From: an uncultured Bartonella sp.
Lineage (GTDB): Bacteria > Pseudomonadota > Alphaproteobacteria > Rhizobiales > Rhizobiaceae
Assembly (NCBI GenBank): GCA_946478665.1
Contig: CAMLCZ010000001.1
Span: forward strand, 1-64,000
DNA length: 64,000 nucleotides
Direction of reading: 5' to 3'
The position numbers and the translations under genes are program-made. This document shows positions 9,197-19,357 of this stretch, in pieces. How positions within the stretch are numbered: the first letter of the stretch is position 1; the number at the start of each line of letters is the position of its first letter. The notes beneath the pieces are model-generated. The model saw only the letters and a program-made list of their open reading frames with translations. It did not search any database and had not been told where the DNA came from.

Positions 9197-9450
9197 CTCT
9201 TTTCAACTCCTCGATCGTCACGACCGCTATTTATTATCAAGACCGTAAGCCGGTATAGCAATGACTGGCCTAGTGTCTACCGATTAAGTCATTCTCGACT
9301 TATTTTATCATGATAAAAGCAGGTGTCATCTTTCTATACAACCTATTATTATCATGCTGCTTATAAGCGTGTTAACGCAAAAGAGGAAGTGTAAAAACCT
9401 TCGCAAGCTTTTAGGGTCAACAAACGCCTAATATTCTACAGGGAAAAAAT

Positions 9451-10329
9451 CTAATTTTTCTCTAATTCAGCAATCTTTGCTTTTAAAATGTTTTCACCAA
9501 CAGCGCCGACCAATACGTTGTTTCCTAAAATGTAGGATGGAGTGCCATTAATACCAAGGGCATAAGCCAATTGACCATTATCAACAAAAGCCTGTTGTAG
9601 CGACTCATCTTGCATGGTCGAACGTAATTTTTGCTCATCCACTCCTAATTTTACAGCAATTTTTATGGCTTTTTCTTCATTTGATCGTCCTGGAATGGTC
9701 AAAAGTTCCTTGTGAAATTCTGCATATTTTTCAGGCATAATTTTCATAACGGCACGTGCCACAATGTGTGCTTTTACCGAATCAGGACCTAGAATAGGAA
9801 AATCTTTAATGACGACGCGTAACTTTGGATCACTTTTTATAAGATTTTCGAGATCAGGATACGACTTTTTGCAATAACCGCAATTGTAATCAAAAAACTC
9901 TACCAAAGTTACGCTACCTTTAGGATTGCCAAGGACGGCATCATTGGGAGAATTGAAGATTTCATCTTTTTTTGATTGTAGAGTTGAAGTCTGGCTCTCT
10001 GCTATCTTTTTTTCCTGCTTGTCATTGAGCGCATCTTGGACTTCAAGCATGACTTCAGGATTTTTTATCAAATAATCTTTGACAACTTGCCTGATATGGT
10101 CGTCGTTCTGTTCGTTGTTGAGCTGTTGGCCAACCGCTTTTACAAAATCAGAGTCATTCAATAATTCTTTTTTCACAGCTTCAACCGTTGTATTATCGTC
10201 ATTGCCTGCTTCTGCCAATTGAACAGTTGAGGGAAGCGTTAAGGCAATGGCGCCAACGAGGCCTGATAAAACTTTTAATTTCTGTTTTTGTCGTGAAGTT
10301 ACTTTATACATAAACTTGGCCTTATTCAT
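9451..10329 (-). CDS. DsbA family thiol:disulfide interchange protein
   Basis: VTLVEFFDYNCGYCKKSYPDL (CxxC), signal peptide. Confidence 0.88.
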   Translation of the reverse strand: MNKAKFMYKVTSRQKQKLKVLSGLVGAIALTLPSTVQLAEAGNDDNTTVEAVKKELLNDSDFVKAVGQQLNNEQNDDHIRQVVKDYLIKNPEVMLEVQDALNDKQEKKIAESQTSTLQSKKDEIFNSPNDAVLGNPKGSVTLVEFFDYNCGYCKKSYPDLENLIKSDPKLRVVIKDFPILGPDSVKAHIVARAVMKIMPEKYAEFHKELLTIPGRSNEEKAIKIAVKLGVDEQKLRSTMQDESLQQAFVDNGQLAYALGINGTPSYILGNNVLVGAVGENILKAKIAELEKN

Positions 10330-11749
10330 TTGTTTTTTTAGCTGATTGTGTTGAATTCAATATATCCTGAGCTCTTATCCATTCAGCACTTCCCGGTTTT
10401 AATTTTTGTTGCGCACGTGTTGCGAATATACGGGCTTGCATGCGGTTACCATTATAATAGTGCATATCTGCTGTTGCTAGGTCGGCAAGGGCGATTTGTC
10501 CACTTCTGCCGTATGCCATAGCAAGATAGCCATAACCAGCGGAAAATTCGGGTTCTTTTGTTATTCCATCACGAATTTCTTTAATGGCAAGAGGCACATC
10601 TTTTGCATTATTTGTCAAAAGTAATGCATGTCCATAATTGATACGAAGTAGACTTGAGCCTCTTGGGTCAAGATCGGCGGCGCGTTTATAGGCTGCCGCT
10701 GCCCCAGCAGGATCATTGGCTTTAATCAATGCGTCGCCTAATAATTCGGTAAAAAATGGATTTTTGGGTTGCTCTTTTACCAAAGCATTTATTTTTGAAA
10801 TTGCATTTTTAGGTGAACCGCTTTGTTCAGCAAGTATGGCTTCACCATATCGAGCGGGTAATCCTCTTGGATTATCTTTGAACATGCGGCGCAGTTCATT
10901 GAAATGTCCGGTATTGGCTGCAATTTTTGCACGGGCCATATCATGTCTTAGTTGAAGCTCTGGGGGATCCTTTTTATCATAATAGGGGCTTTGCTTTGCC
11001 AATGTTTCCAATGCAGCAATACGTTCGCGCGGTAAAGGATGACTGATTCGATAAGGGTCTACATGCGCACCAGAAAGAGCTAACGCGCTGGAAAATCTTT
11101 CAAATGTGATTAACATGCCCTTTGTGGATTGACCGGTTTTATTAAGATAATTAACCGCGGCTCTATCAGCTGCGGCTTCTTCGCTTCTCTGGTAGTTTAA
11201 GAGCGTGCGCATGGCAATTTCGCTGCTACCGGCAGCAATACCACCACCTGCACCTGCTGCAGATGGATTGCCAGCAGAAGCACCGGCAACACCAGCACCA
11301 ATACCCAACAACATGCCGATAACAGCCATGGTTTGCGCGCGCTTTAATTGTTCGCGCAAACGTTGTTGATGTCCATTTGCCAAGTGACCGGTTTCGTGTG
11401 CAATTACCCCTATGATTTCATTAGGGGTTTCTGCTTGCATAATAGCACCAACATTAACGAATAAACGTTGCCCATCGACAAATGCGTTAAAGCTTTGATC
11501 GTTAACAATAACGATCTGAATATTGTTTCGCAGGCCTGCTGCCTTGAAAATTGGAGCCGTATAGTCTGCTAATAATTGTTCAATTTCAGCATCACGCACA
11601 ATAGGAACGGATCGCGATTGTGATTGCGCAAAAGTGGTGGTTTGCGGAATTATGAGAACGATAGCCAATAGCAGGTGAAAAAATATGGTCATCTGCTTTT
11701 TAAGGAATAACAAATATTTATGCGTTAAGTTGTGCAATAATATTGTCAT
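10322..11749 (-). CDS. M48 family metalloprotease with TPR repeats (BepA-like)
   Basis: HETGHLANGHQQR HExxH motif, C-terminal TPR-like repeats. Confidence 0.88.
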   Translation of the reverse strand: MTILLHNLTHKYLLFLKKQMTIFFHLLLAIVLIIPQTTTFAQSQSRSVPIVRDAEIEQLLADYTAPIFKAAGLRNNIQIVIVNDQSFNAFVDGQRLFVNVGAIMQAETPNEIIGVIAHETGHLANGHQQRLREQLKRAQTMAVIGMLLGIGAGVAGASAGNPSAAGAGGGIAAGSSEIAMRTLLNYQRSEEAAADRAAVNYLNKTGQSTKGMLITFERFSSALALSGAHVDPYRISHPLPRERIAALETLAKQSPYYDKKDPPELQLRHDMARAKIAANTGHFNELRRMFKDNPRGLPARYGEAILAEQSGSPKNAISKINALVKEQPKNPFFTELLGDALIKANDPAGAAAAYKRAADLDPRGSSLLRINYGHALLLTNNAKDVPLAIKEIRDGITKEPEFSAGYGYLAMAYGRSGQIALADLATADMHYYNGNRMQARIFATRAQQKLKPGSAEWIRAQDILNSTQSAKKTNE

Positions 11750-11871
11750 GAGCGCCCCTTTGTATCTCCGACATCACGAAGATGGAAGTTTTTGATTGTT
11801 TTAGTCATGGCTTTCAGGCATTTGTGCGGCATACTCTTTGATTGTATATGTTTTTTATTGGAGAGGCCAGT

Positions 11872-13017
11872 ATGGTTCGTTTGTCAAAAAGAAGCGAAAT
11901 TGATCCATTTTTTGCGATGGATGTATTGGCGGCGGCTATTAAACGTAGGTCTGCTGGCGAAAATGTTATCTCCATGGCGGTGGGCCAACCTTCGGCACCA
12001 TGCCCGAAAATGGTTATAGAGGCTGCTGAAAAAGCTGTGAAAGACGGGCATATTGGCTATACAGACTCGTTAGGCATAATGCCGTTACGTGAGCGCATTG
12101 CCCAATATTATGACGAATACCATAATGTTTCCGTTTTACCTCAACGTATCGTTGTAACAACGGGTTCCACTGCAGGATTCAATATTGCTTTTTTAACGCT
12201 TTTTGATCGGGGAGATAGGGTTGCAATAACACGACCCGGTTATCCTGCATATCGTAGCATTATGCGCGTGCTGGGACTTGAAGTTGTTGAAATCGACACG
12301 GACGATAATGGTATACTTACATCTGAATTATTAAAGAAAGCCCATGAAAAACACCCATTGAAAGGTGTTCTGTTTGCTTCTCCGGGAAATCCGACAGGTG
12401 CATCTATTCAGCCAGAAGAATTACAAAAAATATTGGCGTTTTGTGATGATAATCAAATCACCGCTATATCGGACGAGATCTATCACCGGTTAAACTTTAC
12501 CGCACCTGATACCTCCGCGCTTTCATTCAGCAATAATGTCGTCGTCATTAATTCATTTTCCAAATATTATTGCATGACAGGTTGGCGTATCGGTTGGATG
12601 GTTTTGCCGGAAAACGCTATTCGTTCTGTTGAATGCATTACGCAAAACCTATATATTTGCGCCCCTGAACTATCACAAGTTGCTGCAATAGCTGCTTTTG
12701 ATGCGACGGAAGAACTGGAAAAAGTTAAACAAACCTATCGTATAAATCGTGAATTGCTGAAAAAGAAGTTGCCGGCAATAGGGTTTAAGCTTTTAGCACC
12801 CATGGATGGTGCGTTTTATGCTTATTGTGGCATCGAAAGGTTTAGTAATGATAGTATGGAATTTGCCAAAACCATGCTACGGGAAACGAATGTTGCGGCA
12901 ACACCGGGTATTGATTTTGATCCTATTGAAGGGAATCGTACGATGCGTTTTTCCTACGCGTGTTCACCCGATGAAATTGTGGAAGCTATTGATAGGCTTG
13001 AGCATTGGTTGAAATGA
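11872..13017 (+). CDS. PLP-dependent class I aminotransferase
   Basis: ORF 11842..13017; likely start MVRLSKRSEIDPFFAMDVL; NSFSKYYCMTGWRIGW PLP-lysine region. Confidence 0.9.
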   Translation: MVRLSKRSEIDPFFAMDVLAAAIKRRSAGENVISMAVGQPSAPCPKMVIEAAEKAVKDGHIGYTDSLGIMPLRERIAQYYDEYHNVSVLPQRIVVTTGSTAGFNIAFLTLFDRGDRVAITRPGYPAYRSIMRVLGLEVVEIDTDDNGILTSELLKKAHEKHPLKGVLFASPGNPTGASIQPEELQKILAFCDDNQITAISDEIYHRLNFTAPDTSALSFSNNVVVINSFSKYYCMTGWRIGWMVLPENAIRSVECITQNLYICAPELSQVAAIAAFDATEELEKVKQTYRINRELLKKKLPAIGFKLLAPMDGAFYAYCGIERFSNDSMEFAKTMLRETNVAATPGIDFDPIEGNRTMRFSYACSPDEIVEAIDRLEHWLK

Positions 13018-13021
13018 GCTT

Positions 13022-14020
13022 TTGGCAATAATTCAAGATATGTCGATCTATACAAATTCAGTTAAGCCAAGATTTGCTGTCGCACCCATGTTGGATTGGA
13101 CAGACAGACACTGTCGATATTTTCATCGCCAGCTCACTAAATGCGCACTGCTATATACCGAAATGGTTGTGGCCGATGCTGCCATTCACGGCAATAGAGA
13201 GCGACTTTTGGGGTATAGCGATGATGAGCATCCAATTGCAGTGCAGCTAGGTGGATCAGATCCAACAAAATTGGCAGAGGCTGCACGTATTGCGGAAGAT
13301 TTTGGTTATGATGAAATCAATTTGAATGTTGGTTGCCCATCTGATCGGGTGCAATCCGGTGCATTTGGCGCCTGTCTAATGCTAGAGCCTGATCTGGTTT
13401 CTCGTGCGGTTAACGCAATGAAGAATGCTGTAGCGGTTCCTGTGACTGTAAAATGTCGCATTGGCGTTGATGACCAAGATGTGAATGTTGCGTTAGATGC
13501 TCTAAGTGCTCGTGTATGGAATGCAGGGTGTGACGCATTATGGGTTCACGCACGTAAAGCATGGTTGCAAGGATTAAGTCCAAAAGAGAATAGGGATGTG
13601 CCGCCTCTCGAATATGAACGTGTCTATCGGCTAAAAAAAGAAAATATCAATAAATTCATTGGGATAAATGGAGGAATTCATTCTGTAGAAGAAGTTGTTA
13701 AACAATTGGATTATGTTGATGGGGTTATGGTTGGCCGGTATGCGTATCAAAATCCTGCAAGTCTATTGGCAGTTGATAACATTGTTTTTGGTAAGACTGA
13801 TAAGCCCACAACCGATTCAGAAATTATCGATGCTATGTGTGAATATGCAGAACGATATATCGCGCATGGCGGGCGGCTGTCACATATTACACGTCATATG
13901 GTTGGGTTGTTTCACGGAAGAAATGGGGCACGAAAATGGCGCCAGATGCTTTCATGCGATGCAAACAAACCTAATGCTGATGCAAGTCTAATCAAGGAAG
14001 CATTTTCTTTCGTTGACTAG
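13022..14020 (+). CDS. dusA: tRNA-dihydrouridine synthase A
   Basis: RFAVAPMLDWTDRHCRYFHRQL...NLNVGCPSDRVQSGAFGACLM. Confidence 0.95.
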   Translation: MAIIQDMSIYTNSVKPRFAVAPMLDWTDRHCRYFHRQLTKCALLYTEMVVADAAIHGNRERLLGYSDDEHPIAVQLGGSDPTKLAEAARIAEDFGYDEINLNVGCPSDRVQSGAFGACLMLEPDLVSRAVNAMKNAVAVPVTVKCRIGVDDQDVNVALDALSARVWNAGCDALWVHARKAWLQGLSPKENRDVPPLEYERVYRLKKENINKFIGINGGIHSVEEVVKQLDYVDGVMVGRYAYQNPASLLAVDNIVFGKTDKPTTDSEIIDAMCEYAERYIAHGGRLSHITRHMVGLFHGRNGARKWRQMLSCDANKPNADASLIKEAFSFVD

Positions 14021-14030
14021 TTTTGTGTTG

Positions 14031-14726
14031 CTAATCGACCAATATTAACCGATCACCTCTTACAGAATATCCAGATAATCTGTCTAAAAAGGTCATACCC
14101 AATAAGCTGCCCGTGAGATCTCCGGGTTTGCTCACCATTGCTCTTACATTTTGACGCTCAATATCACCTATTTTTATAGAATTGAGCATTATAAAAGCAG
14201 CCTGTGTGCTGCCGTTAGCGGTATCAACGGGTAATGTAAAACTAAGCTTATCAACGTCAACATTGGCAGATTTGGCGTCTTCATAACTCAGGACTACACT
14301 TGAGGCACCAGTATCCACTGTTAATAATAGGGATTGACCATTTACAATGGCGCGTGTCTGAAAATGTCCATTGTTTGAACGCTCGAGATTCACAGTTCGT
14401 CCGTTTTCACTATAGCGAGTCACTGGGCTACCTGGAATGATGCCTGCAGTGACACGGCTTGCAAAATCCTGAATATCATAGCGTATACTATATCCACACA
14501 TGAGTGCGAAAATAATGGCCAGCCAAATTGCAGTGTTGCGCATGACTTGAGATAGTTTGATTCCTGAACTCAAAAGTGCTGATGCTGCTACAAGCCCAAA
14601 GATGCCATAATAGCTAACACGGGCAAGTTTATCGCTATCCACATTGAATGTGGTAGTTTTATTATATCCTGTCACAAGAAGTATTATAAGTGCAACGATG
14701 GTTACAATGAGCCAGAAATATTTCAT
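14031..14726 (-). CDS. Clan AA retropepsin-like aspartic protease (TIGR02281-type)
   Basis: LLTVDTGASSVVLSYEDA motif with N-terminal TM segments. Confidence 0.85.
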   Translation of the reverse strand: MKYFWLIVTIVALIILLVTGYNKTTTFNVDSDKLARVSYYGIFGLVAASALLSSGIKLSQVMRNTAIWLAIIFALMCGYSIRYDIQDFASRVTAGIIPGSPVTRYSENGRTVNLERSNNGHFQTRAIVNGQSLLLTVDTGASSVVLSYEDAKSANVDVDKLSFTLPVDTANGSTQAAFIMLNSIKIGDIERQNVRAMVSKPGDLTGSLLGMTFLDRLSGYSVRGDRLILVD

Positions 14727-14754
14727 GCGGATTGTCCGATATGCTTTTAATGTT

Positions 14755-15528
14755 TTAAGAAGAAAGACACATAGTTGCGCTTAACAAAATAGCAAGAAAT
14801 TGTTGTACTGCTCCTAATGTATCACCTGTATAACCACCAATACGATTGTTGCACAGCAAAACAAAAGCAGAAATCAACAGCCAAGTGAATAGCAGTGTTG
14901 TTATCATCCAAAAAAGCCCAAAATGCAGGAATGCGGCAATGACGATTATGCAAACAGTTATAATAAGCGTTTGTTGTGCATTTCTTTTATCGGGGTGACC
15001 AGCGAAAGCGGCAGTACCATTTTCACGCGCCAATGGCAGTTTTGTCCAAAACCACACCATGCCGCCTCTACTACAGGCTTCTGATACAATGAATGCCAAT
15101 AGGGTTATTACTAAACCAGCTTTGGATAAAATATTGTGTAGCAATATGATGCGGAAAACAACGTTAAACACAATGCCTAAAGTGCCATATGTACCAATTC
15201 GTGAGTCCTTCATGATTGCAAGTCTATCCGACTTGCTTTTTGACACAAAAAACGCATCAGCAACATCGGCCCACCCATCCTCATGAAGTGCGCCCGTTAT
15301 AACGATAACAAGAAATAGCCCAAATGTTGCCGAGAACCATTCGTCGAAACCAAACCACGATATAATGCTAGTACCAACCCCACCAAGTAAACCGATAATT
15401 GCACCGGCAATCGGAAAAAAAAGTACATCCTGAGAAATGTGGTAACTTGCAGGAAACCAATGGTTTGCAATGGGCAGACGCGTCAAAAAACCCATTGCAC
15501 GCAATAAAGCCCCAAGAAAATTTACCAA
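14755..15528 (-). CDS. cobS: Adenosylcobinamide-GDP ribazoletransferase
   Basis: TGALHEDGWADVADAFF motif, multi-TM. Confidence 0.93.
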   Translation of the reverse strand: MVNFLGALLRAMGFLTRLPIANHWFPASYHISQDVLFFPIAGAIIGLLGGVGTSIISWFGFDEWFSATFGLFLVIVITGALHEDGWADVADAFFVSKSKSDRLAIMKDSRIGTYGTLGIVFNVVFRIILLHNILSKAGLVITLLAFIVSEACSRGGMVWFWTKLPLARENGTAAFAGHPDKRNAQQTLIITVCIIVIAAFLHFGLFWMITTLLFTWLLISAFVLLCNNRIGGYTGDTLGAVQQFLAILLSATMCLSS

Positions 15529-15555
15529 GGTTGGTCATGCTCCTGTTTAAATGTT

Positions 15556-16632
15556 GTGAAAATGCTTATAGAACAATCTTCAATAAGATTCTATTCGTTC
15601 ATTTCAATAAGACAGGGTGTATCCGTGACTGTTAGCCCATTTGATGATTTTCGTGCATTGCTAACCAATTTACCTGATCCCGATGAAACAGCAATTGCTT
15701 TGGCAAAGAAACGCCAAACGGAATTGACGAAGCCGGTCGGTTCTTTGGGCAGACTTGAAGAAATTGCGGTATGGTATGCAGGCTGGCGGGGTAATGAGAA
15801 GCCGATCGTTACACGGCCGCTTGTTGCTGTTTTTGCGGGCAATCATGGAGTTACTGACGAAAATGTAACACCATTTCCACGTTCGGTTACGCAAAAAATG
15901 GTTGAAAATTTTGCAGCAGGCGGAGCCGCAATAAACCAGATTTGCGTTGCATATGATCTGGGGCTTAAAATATTTGATCTAGCGCTTGATTATCCAACAA
16001 TGGATATCACTAAAGATGCAGCTATGGATGAGCGCGGGGCAGCTGCTACTATGGCTTTTGGAATGGAATCGATAGCAGGCGGAACAGATCTATTGTGCCT
16101 TGGTGAAATGGGAATCGGCAATACAACGATTGCTGCGGCAATTTGTATGGCGCTGTTTGGCGGTGAAGCGGAAGAATGGACGGGTCCAGGCACAGGCTCT
16201 ACCGGTGAATACTATCAAAGAAAGATAGCGGCTGTAAAAGCCGCAGTTCATCTACATAAAGACCATCTAAATGATCCTTTTGAGGTTATGCGTCGACTGG
16301 GTGGACGTGAAATTGCAGCGATGATTGGTGCCATACTTGCCGCACGTATGGAAAAAATTCCGGTTATTCTAGATGGTTATGTGGTCACTGCCGCAGCAGC
16401 AATTTTGTACAAAGCTAATCCACACGCATTGGATCATTGCATTGTCGGACATGTTTCTGCAGAGCCTGCACACCGTAAACTCCTTGAAAAATTGGGTAAA
16501 AATCCAATTTTGGATCTTGATATGCGACTAGGTGAGGGGACAGGCGCAGCCATGGCAGCAGGAATTGTCAAAGCCGCACTCTTAACGCACTCTCAAATGG
16601 CAACCTTTGCGCAAGCTGGAATAAATGTATAA
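15556..16632 (+). CDS. cobT: Nicotinate-nucleotide--dimethylbenzimidazole phosphoribosyltransferase (start possibly GTG 15625)
   Basis: VAVFAGNHGVTDE...GEMGIGNTTIAAAI...DLDMRLGEGTGAA. Confidence 0.95.
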   Translation: MKMLIEQSSIRFYSFISIRQGVSVTVSPFDDFRALLTNLPDPDETAIALAKKRQTELTKPVGSLGRLEEIAVWYAGWRGNEKPIVTRPLVAVFAGNHGVTDENVTPFPRSVTQKMVENFAAGGAAINQICVAYDLGLKIFDLALDYPTMDITKDAAMDERGAAATMAFGMESIAGGTDLLCLGEMGIGNTTIAAAICMALFGGEAEEWTGPGTGSTGEYYQRKIAAVKAAVHLHKDHLNDPFEVMRRLGGREIAAMIGAILAARMEKIPVILDGYVVTAAAAILYKANPHALDHCIVGHVSAEPAHRKLLEKLGKNPILDLDMRLGEGTGAAMAAGIVKAALLTHSQMATFAQAGINV

Positions 16633-16697
16633 TGCTGCCGAATATGGCTCTCAAAGAGCATGAGAGCATTTGAGGAGCCATTGAGGCTGGTTAGGCT

Positions 16698-17504
16698 TTA
16701 GATGGTCAAGCTCTCTATAAGATCGAATTTATCAATAATTTCGTCATTGAGAGAATAGAGTGTATCGAGAAATAGTGGCACAAAGCTACCAGGGCCTAGT
16801 GCTTTTTCACCGGCTATTTTTCCAGCAATTGCAAATATATTGAATGCTGCAAGCGTACCTTGTAAAGGGGCATCTGGTGCTAAGGCTACAAATGCGCCTA
16901 CGGCGCATGTTAGTGCGCAACCTGTTGCGGATACTTTTGCCATTAAAGGATGCCCGCCACTCACTTTAAAATGATTTATTCCGTCGGTAATAAAATCGTT
17001 TTCACCAGAAACAGCTACAACAGTTTGGTATTTTTTTGCTAATTCAATAGCTGTAAAAATACAGTCCACTGTGGCGTTAGCACTATCAACACCTTTAGCT
17101 GAACATTTTTCAGAAAAAGCTAAAATCTCGGAACTATTTCCACGTATGACTGTAGGATTAAGAGCTAAAATTTTTTCCACGGCTTGTTGACGGAAAGAGG
17201 AAGCAAAATGTGCAACTGGATCGAGCACAATTGGCTTATTCAAATCTTTCGCTGTTTGGGTGGACGATAAAATACCGCTTAATTTTTCACTGGTTAAAAT
17301 TCCAAGATTAACCGTCAGACAGTCGGCACTTTTAGTAAATGTTACAGCTTCTTCTGGTGCAAATGCCATTACGGGAGATGCCCCTAATGCAGTCAATAAA
17401 TTAGCGGCAAAGTTCATCGCTACATCATTGGTAATACACTGCACCAATGGCACTTGTTTCCTCAATTTATCCAGCGAACAAGTGCCTTTAAATGGGTGAT
17501 GCAT
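16698..17504 (-). CDS. thiM: Hydroxyethylthiazole kinase
   Basis: PLVQCITNDVAMNFAANLLTALGASPVM...MAKVSATGCALTCAVGAF. Confidence 0.93.
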   Translation of the reverse strand: MHHPFKGTCSLDKLRKQVPLVQCITNDVAMNFAANLLTALGASPVMAFAPEEAVTFTKSADCLTVNLGILTSEKLSGILSSTQTAKDLNKPIVLDPVAHFASSFRQQAVEKILALNPTVIRGNSSEILAFSEKCSAKGVDSANATVDCIFTAIELAKKYQTVVAVSGENDFITDGINHFKVSGGHPLMAKVSATGCALTCAVGAFVALAPDAPLQGTLAAFNIFAIAGKIAGEKALGPGSFVPLFLDTLYSLNDEIIDKFDLIESLTI

Positions 17505-17989
17505 TAGAGACGGCTCGTTTCCTTATCAAGCTGCATATATTCCAACGGAAGCTCTGTTGTATATTTTATCTGTTCCATTGCAAAGGCAGAAGAAACATCT
17601 CTAATATCAATTTTTGCTATCAGTTTTTTATAAAAAACGTCATAGGCAGCAATATCAGGGACTACAACGCGTAAGAGATAATCGACATCACCACTCATGC
17701 GATAAAATTCAACGACTTCTGGAAAGTCCTCAACAACTTCAGAAAAACGTTTAAGCCATTCATGGTTGTGAGCGCCAGTTCTTACCGATACAAAAACAGT
17801 AACACGCGTATTGACCTTTTCAGGCGAAAGTACAGCGACGCGCCGTTTAATGACACCATCTTCTTCCAGTTTTTGAATACGCCGCCAACAAGGTGTTGTA
17901 GACAGGCCAACCTTTTTGGCTACATCGGCGACCGCCAATGTAGAATCTTCCTGTAAAAGACGAAGAATTTTTCTATCAAGACGATCCAT
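17504..17989 (-). CDS. Lrp/AsnC family transcriptional regulator
   Basis: MDRLDRKILRLLQEDSTLAVADVAKKVGLSTTPCWRRIQKLEEDGVI. Confidence 0.95.
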   Translation of the reverse strand: MDRLDRKILRLLQEDSTLAVADVAKKVGLSTTPCWRRIQKLEEDGVIKRRVAVLSPEKVNTRVTVFVSVRTGAHNHEWLKRFSEVVEDFPEVVEFYRMSGDVDYLLRVVVPDIAAYDVFYKKLIAKIDIRDVSSAFAMEQIKYTTELPLEYMQLDKETSRL

Positions 17990-18071
17990 AATGATACCCA
18001 GAAACTAATAATAACAATTCATAAATAGATGCATAATATTATTCTAAAAAATAGAATAAATGACTAATAAC

Positions 18072-18728
18072 CTATTCTAATACAGAATACTTATTAACGA
18101 AACACTTTAATTTTGGCAACAACTCTTCTTCAAACCAAGGATTTTTATTTATCCACGCTGTATTACGCCACGATGGGTGCGGTAATGGAAGCACATAATA
18201 TCCACGAGGCTGGCGGGTTGATAGAATATTTTTCCAATCTATAACAATTTCTGAAACCTTTTTACCTGATACGCCTTCAATGTGGTATTTTTGGGCATAG
18301 CCGCCAATTGCTAAGACAAGCTCAACCTGTGGCATTGCATTTAAAATTCTGTCGTGCCAAACTATTTTACATTCTTTTCTCGGTGGCAAATCACTTTTAC
18401 TGTGACTATAGCCGGGAAAGCAAAACCCCATCGGAACAATAGCAAACCTGTTTTTATCGTAAAATTCTTCGCGCGATACACCTAGCCATTGTCTTAGCCT
18501 GTCGCCAGATCGATCGTTAAAGGGTATTCCGGTTTCATGGACGCGCAATCCTGGTGCTTGTCCGGCGATAACCACTTTTGCTGTGCTTGAAAGGTAAGCA
18601 ACTGGTCTTGGTAGATGGGGAAGGGGTGGCAAAAAAAGTGGATGGTCAACACAGATGCGACATTTGGATATCTCTTTGCTTAAAGAGGTTATGCTATCAC
18701 ATTTATTTTTACCAAGGGTGATTTCCAT
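18072..18728 (-). CDS. Uracil-DNA glycosylase family protein
   Basis: VVIAGQAPGLRVHETGIPFNDRSGDRLRQWLG...LPLPHPSWRN. Confidence 0.85.
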   Translation of the reverse strand: MEITLGKNKCDSITSLSKEISKCRICVDHPLFLPPLPHLPRPVAYLSSTAKVVIAGQAPGLRVHETGIPFNDRSGDRLRQWLGVSREEFYDKNRFAIVPMGFCFPGYSHSKSDLPPRKECKIVWHDRILNAMPQVELVLAIGGYAQKYHIEGVSGKKVSEIVIDWKNILSTRQPRGYYVLPLPHPSWRNTAWINKNPWFEEELLPKLKCFVNKYSVLE

Positions 18729-18791
18729 AAATTTAGTATGCTATCCGTTTAATAAACGTGCAATAATGTTGTTCCATTTTTTATCATTGGC

Positions 18792-19319
18792 TCAATTTTT
18801 GCGAGGATGGTTGCGGCGCCAATCTCGAGGGCGCTCAAATGAGCCAGCCCAAATACCTAATGATAGCTTGCGTGCTTTATTTTCTTGTTGCTGATAACCG
18901 TAGTAGCTTACTGCCCAGCCATCTTCAACCATTTGTCGGTTTATGTCCATGCCATCGATACTGCAACGGCCCAAGAAACGGTCAAACTTATCTTTTTTTT
19001 CTGAAACACAAGTGATCTTACGTCTATCAATCAGTTTGATGAGATGCTGTTTGGACTCTTCACCGCAAGGATAGGATGCGCCATTTAACGTGCAAAACTG
19101 GTATAACTCTGGAGCATCAATATCAATCAGACGTATTCTTTGTTTGTTAATTTGAATGGTATCACCATCTGATACTCTGGCATATCCGGTGATGCTATCA
19201 TGTGCAGAAAAGCCATTATCGACATTTTTATGGGAAGGCAGAGCTAAAAAAGCAGCTATCACCACAACGGCGATAGCTACTATTATATCAGCTAGGCGAT
19301 TTTTACCAAAATTGGGCAT
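18792..19319 (-). CDS. Thermonuclease (SNase-like) family protein, membrane-anchored
   Basis: RVSDGDTIQINKQRIRLIDIDAPE...SKQHLIKLI. Confidence 0.88.
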   Translation of the reverse strand: MPNFGKNRLADIIVAIAVVVIAAFLALPSHKNVDNGFSAHDSITGYARVSDGDTIQINKQRIRLIDIDAPELYQFCTLNGASYPCGEESKQHLIKLIDRRKITCVSEKKDKFDRFLGRCSIDGMDINRQMVEDGWAVSYYGYQQQENKARKLSLGIWAGSFERPRDWRRNHPRKN

Positions 19320-19357
19320 TTATAAAGTCTTATTGCTTAACAAATAAAATGCCTAAA

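Noticed and set aside
14755-16632. Cobalamin riboswitch between divergent cobS/cobT
   Set aside because: The divergent gap is too short and I see no riboswitch-like conserved box; a divergent cobS/cobT pair is ordinary in Rhizobiales.
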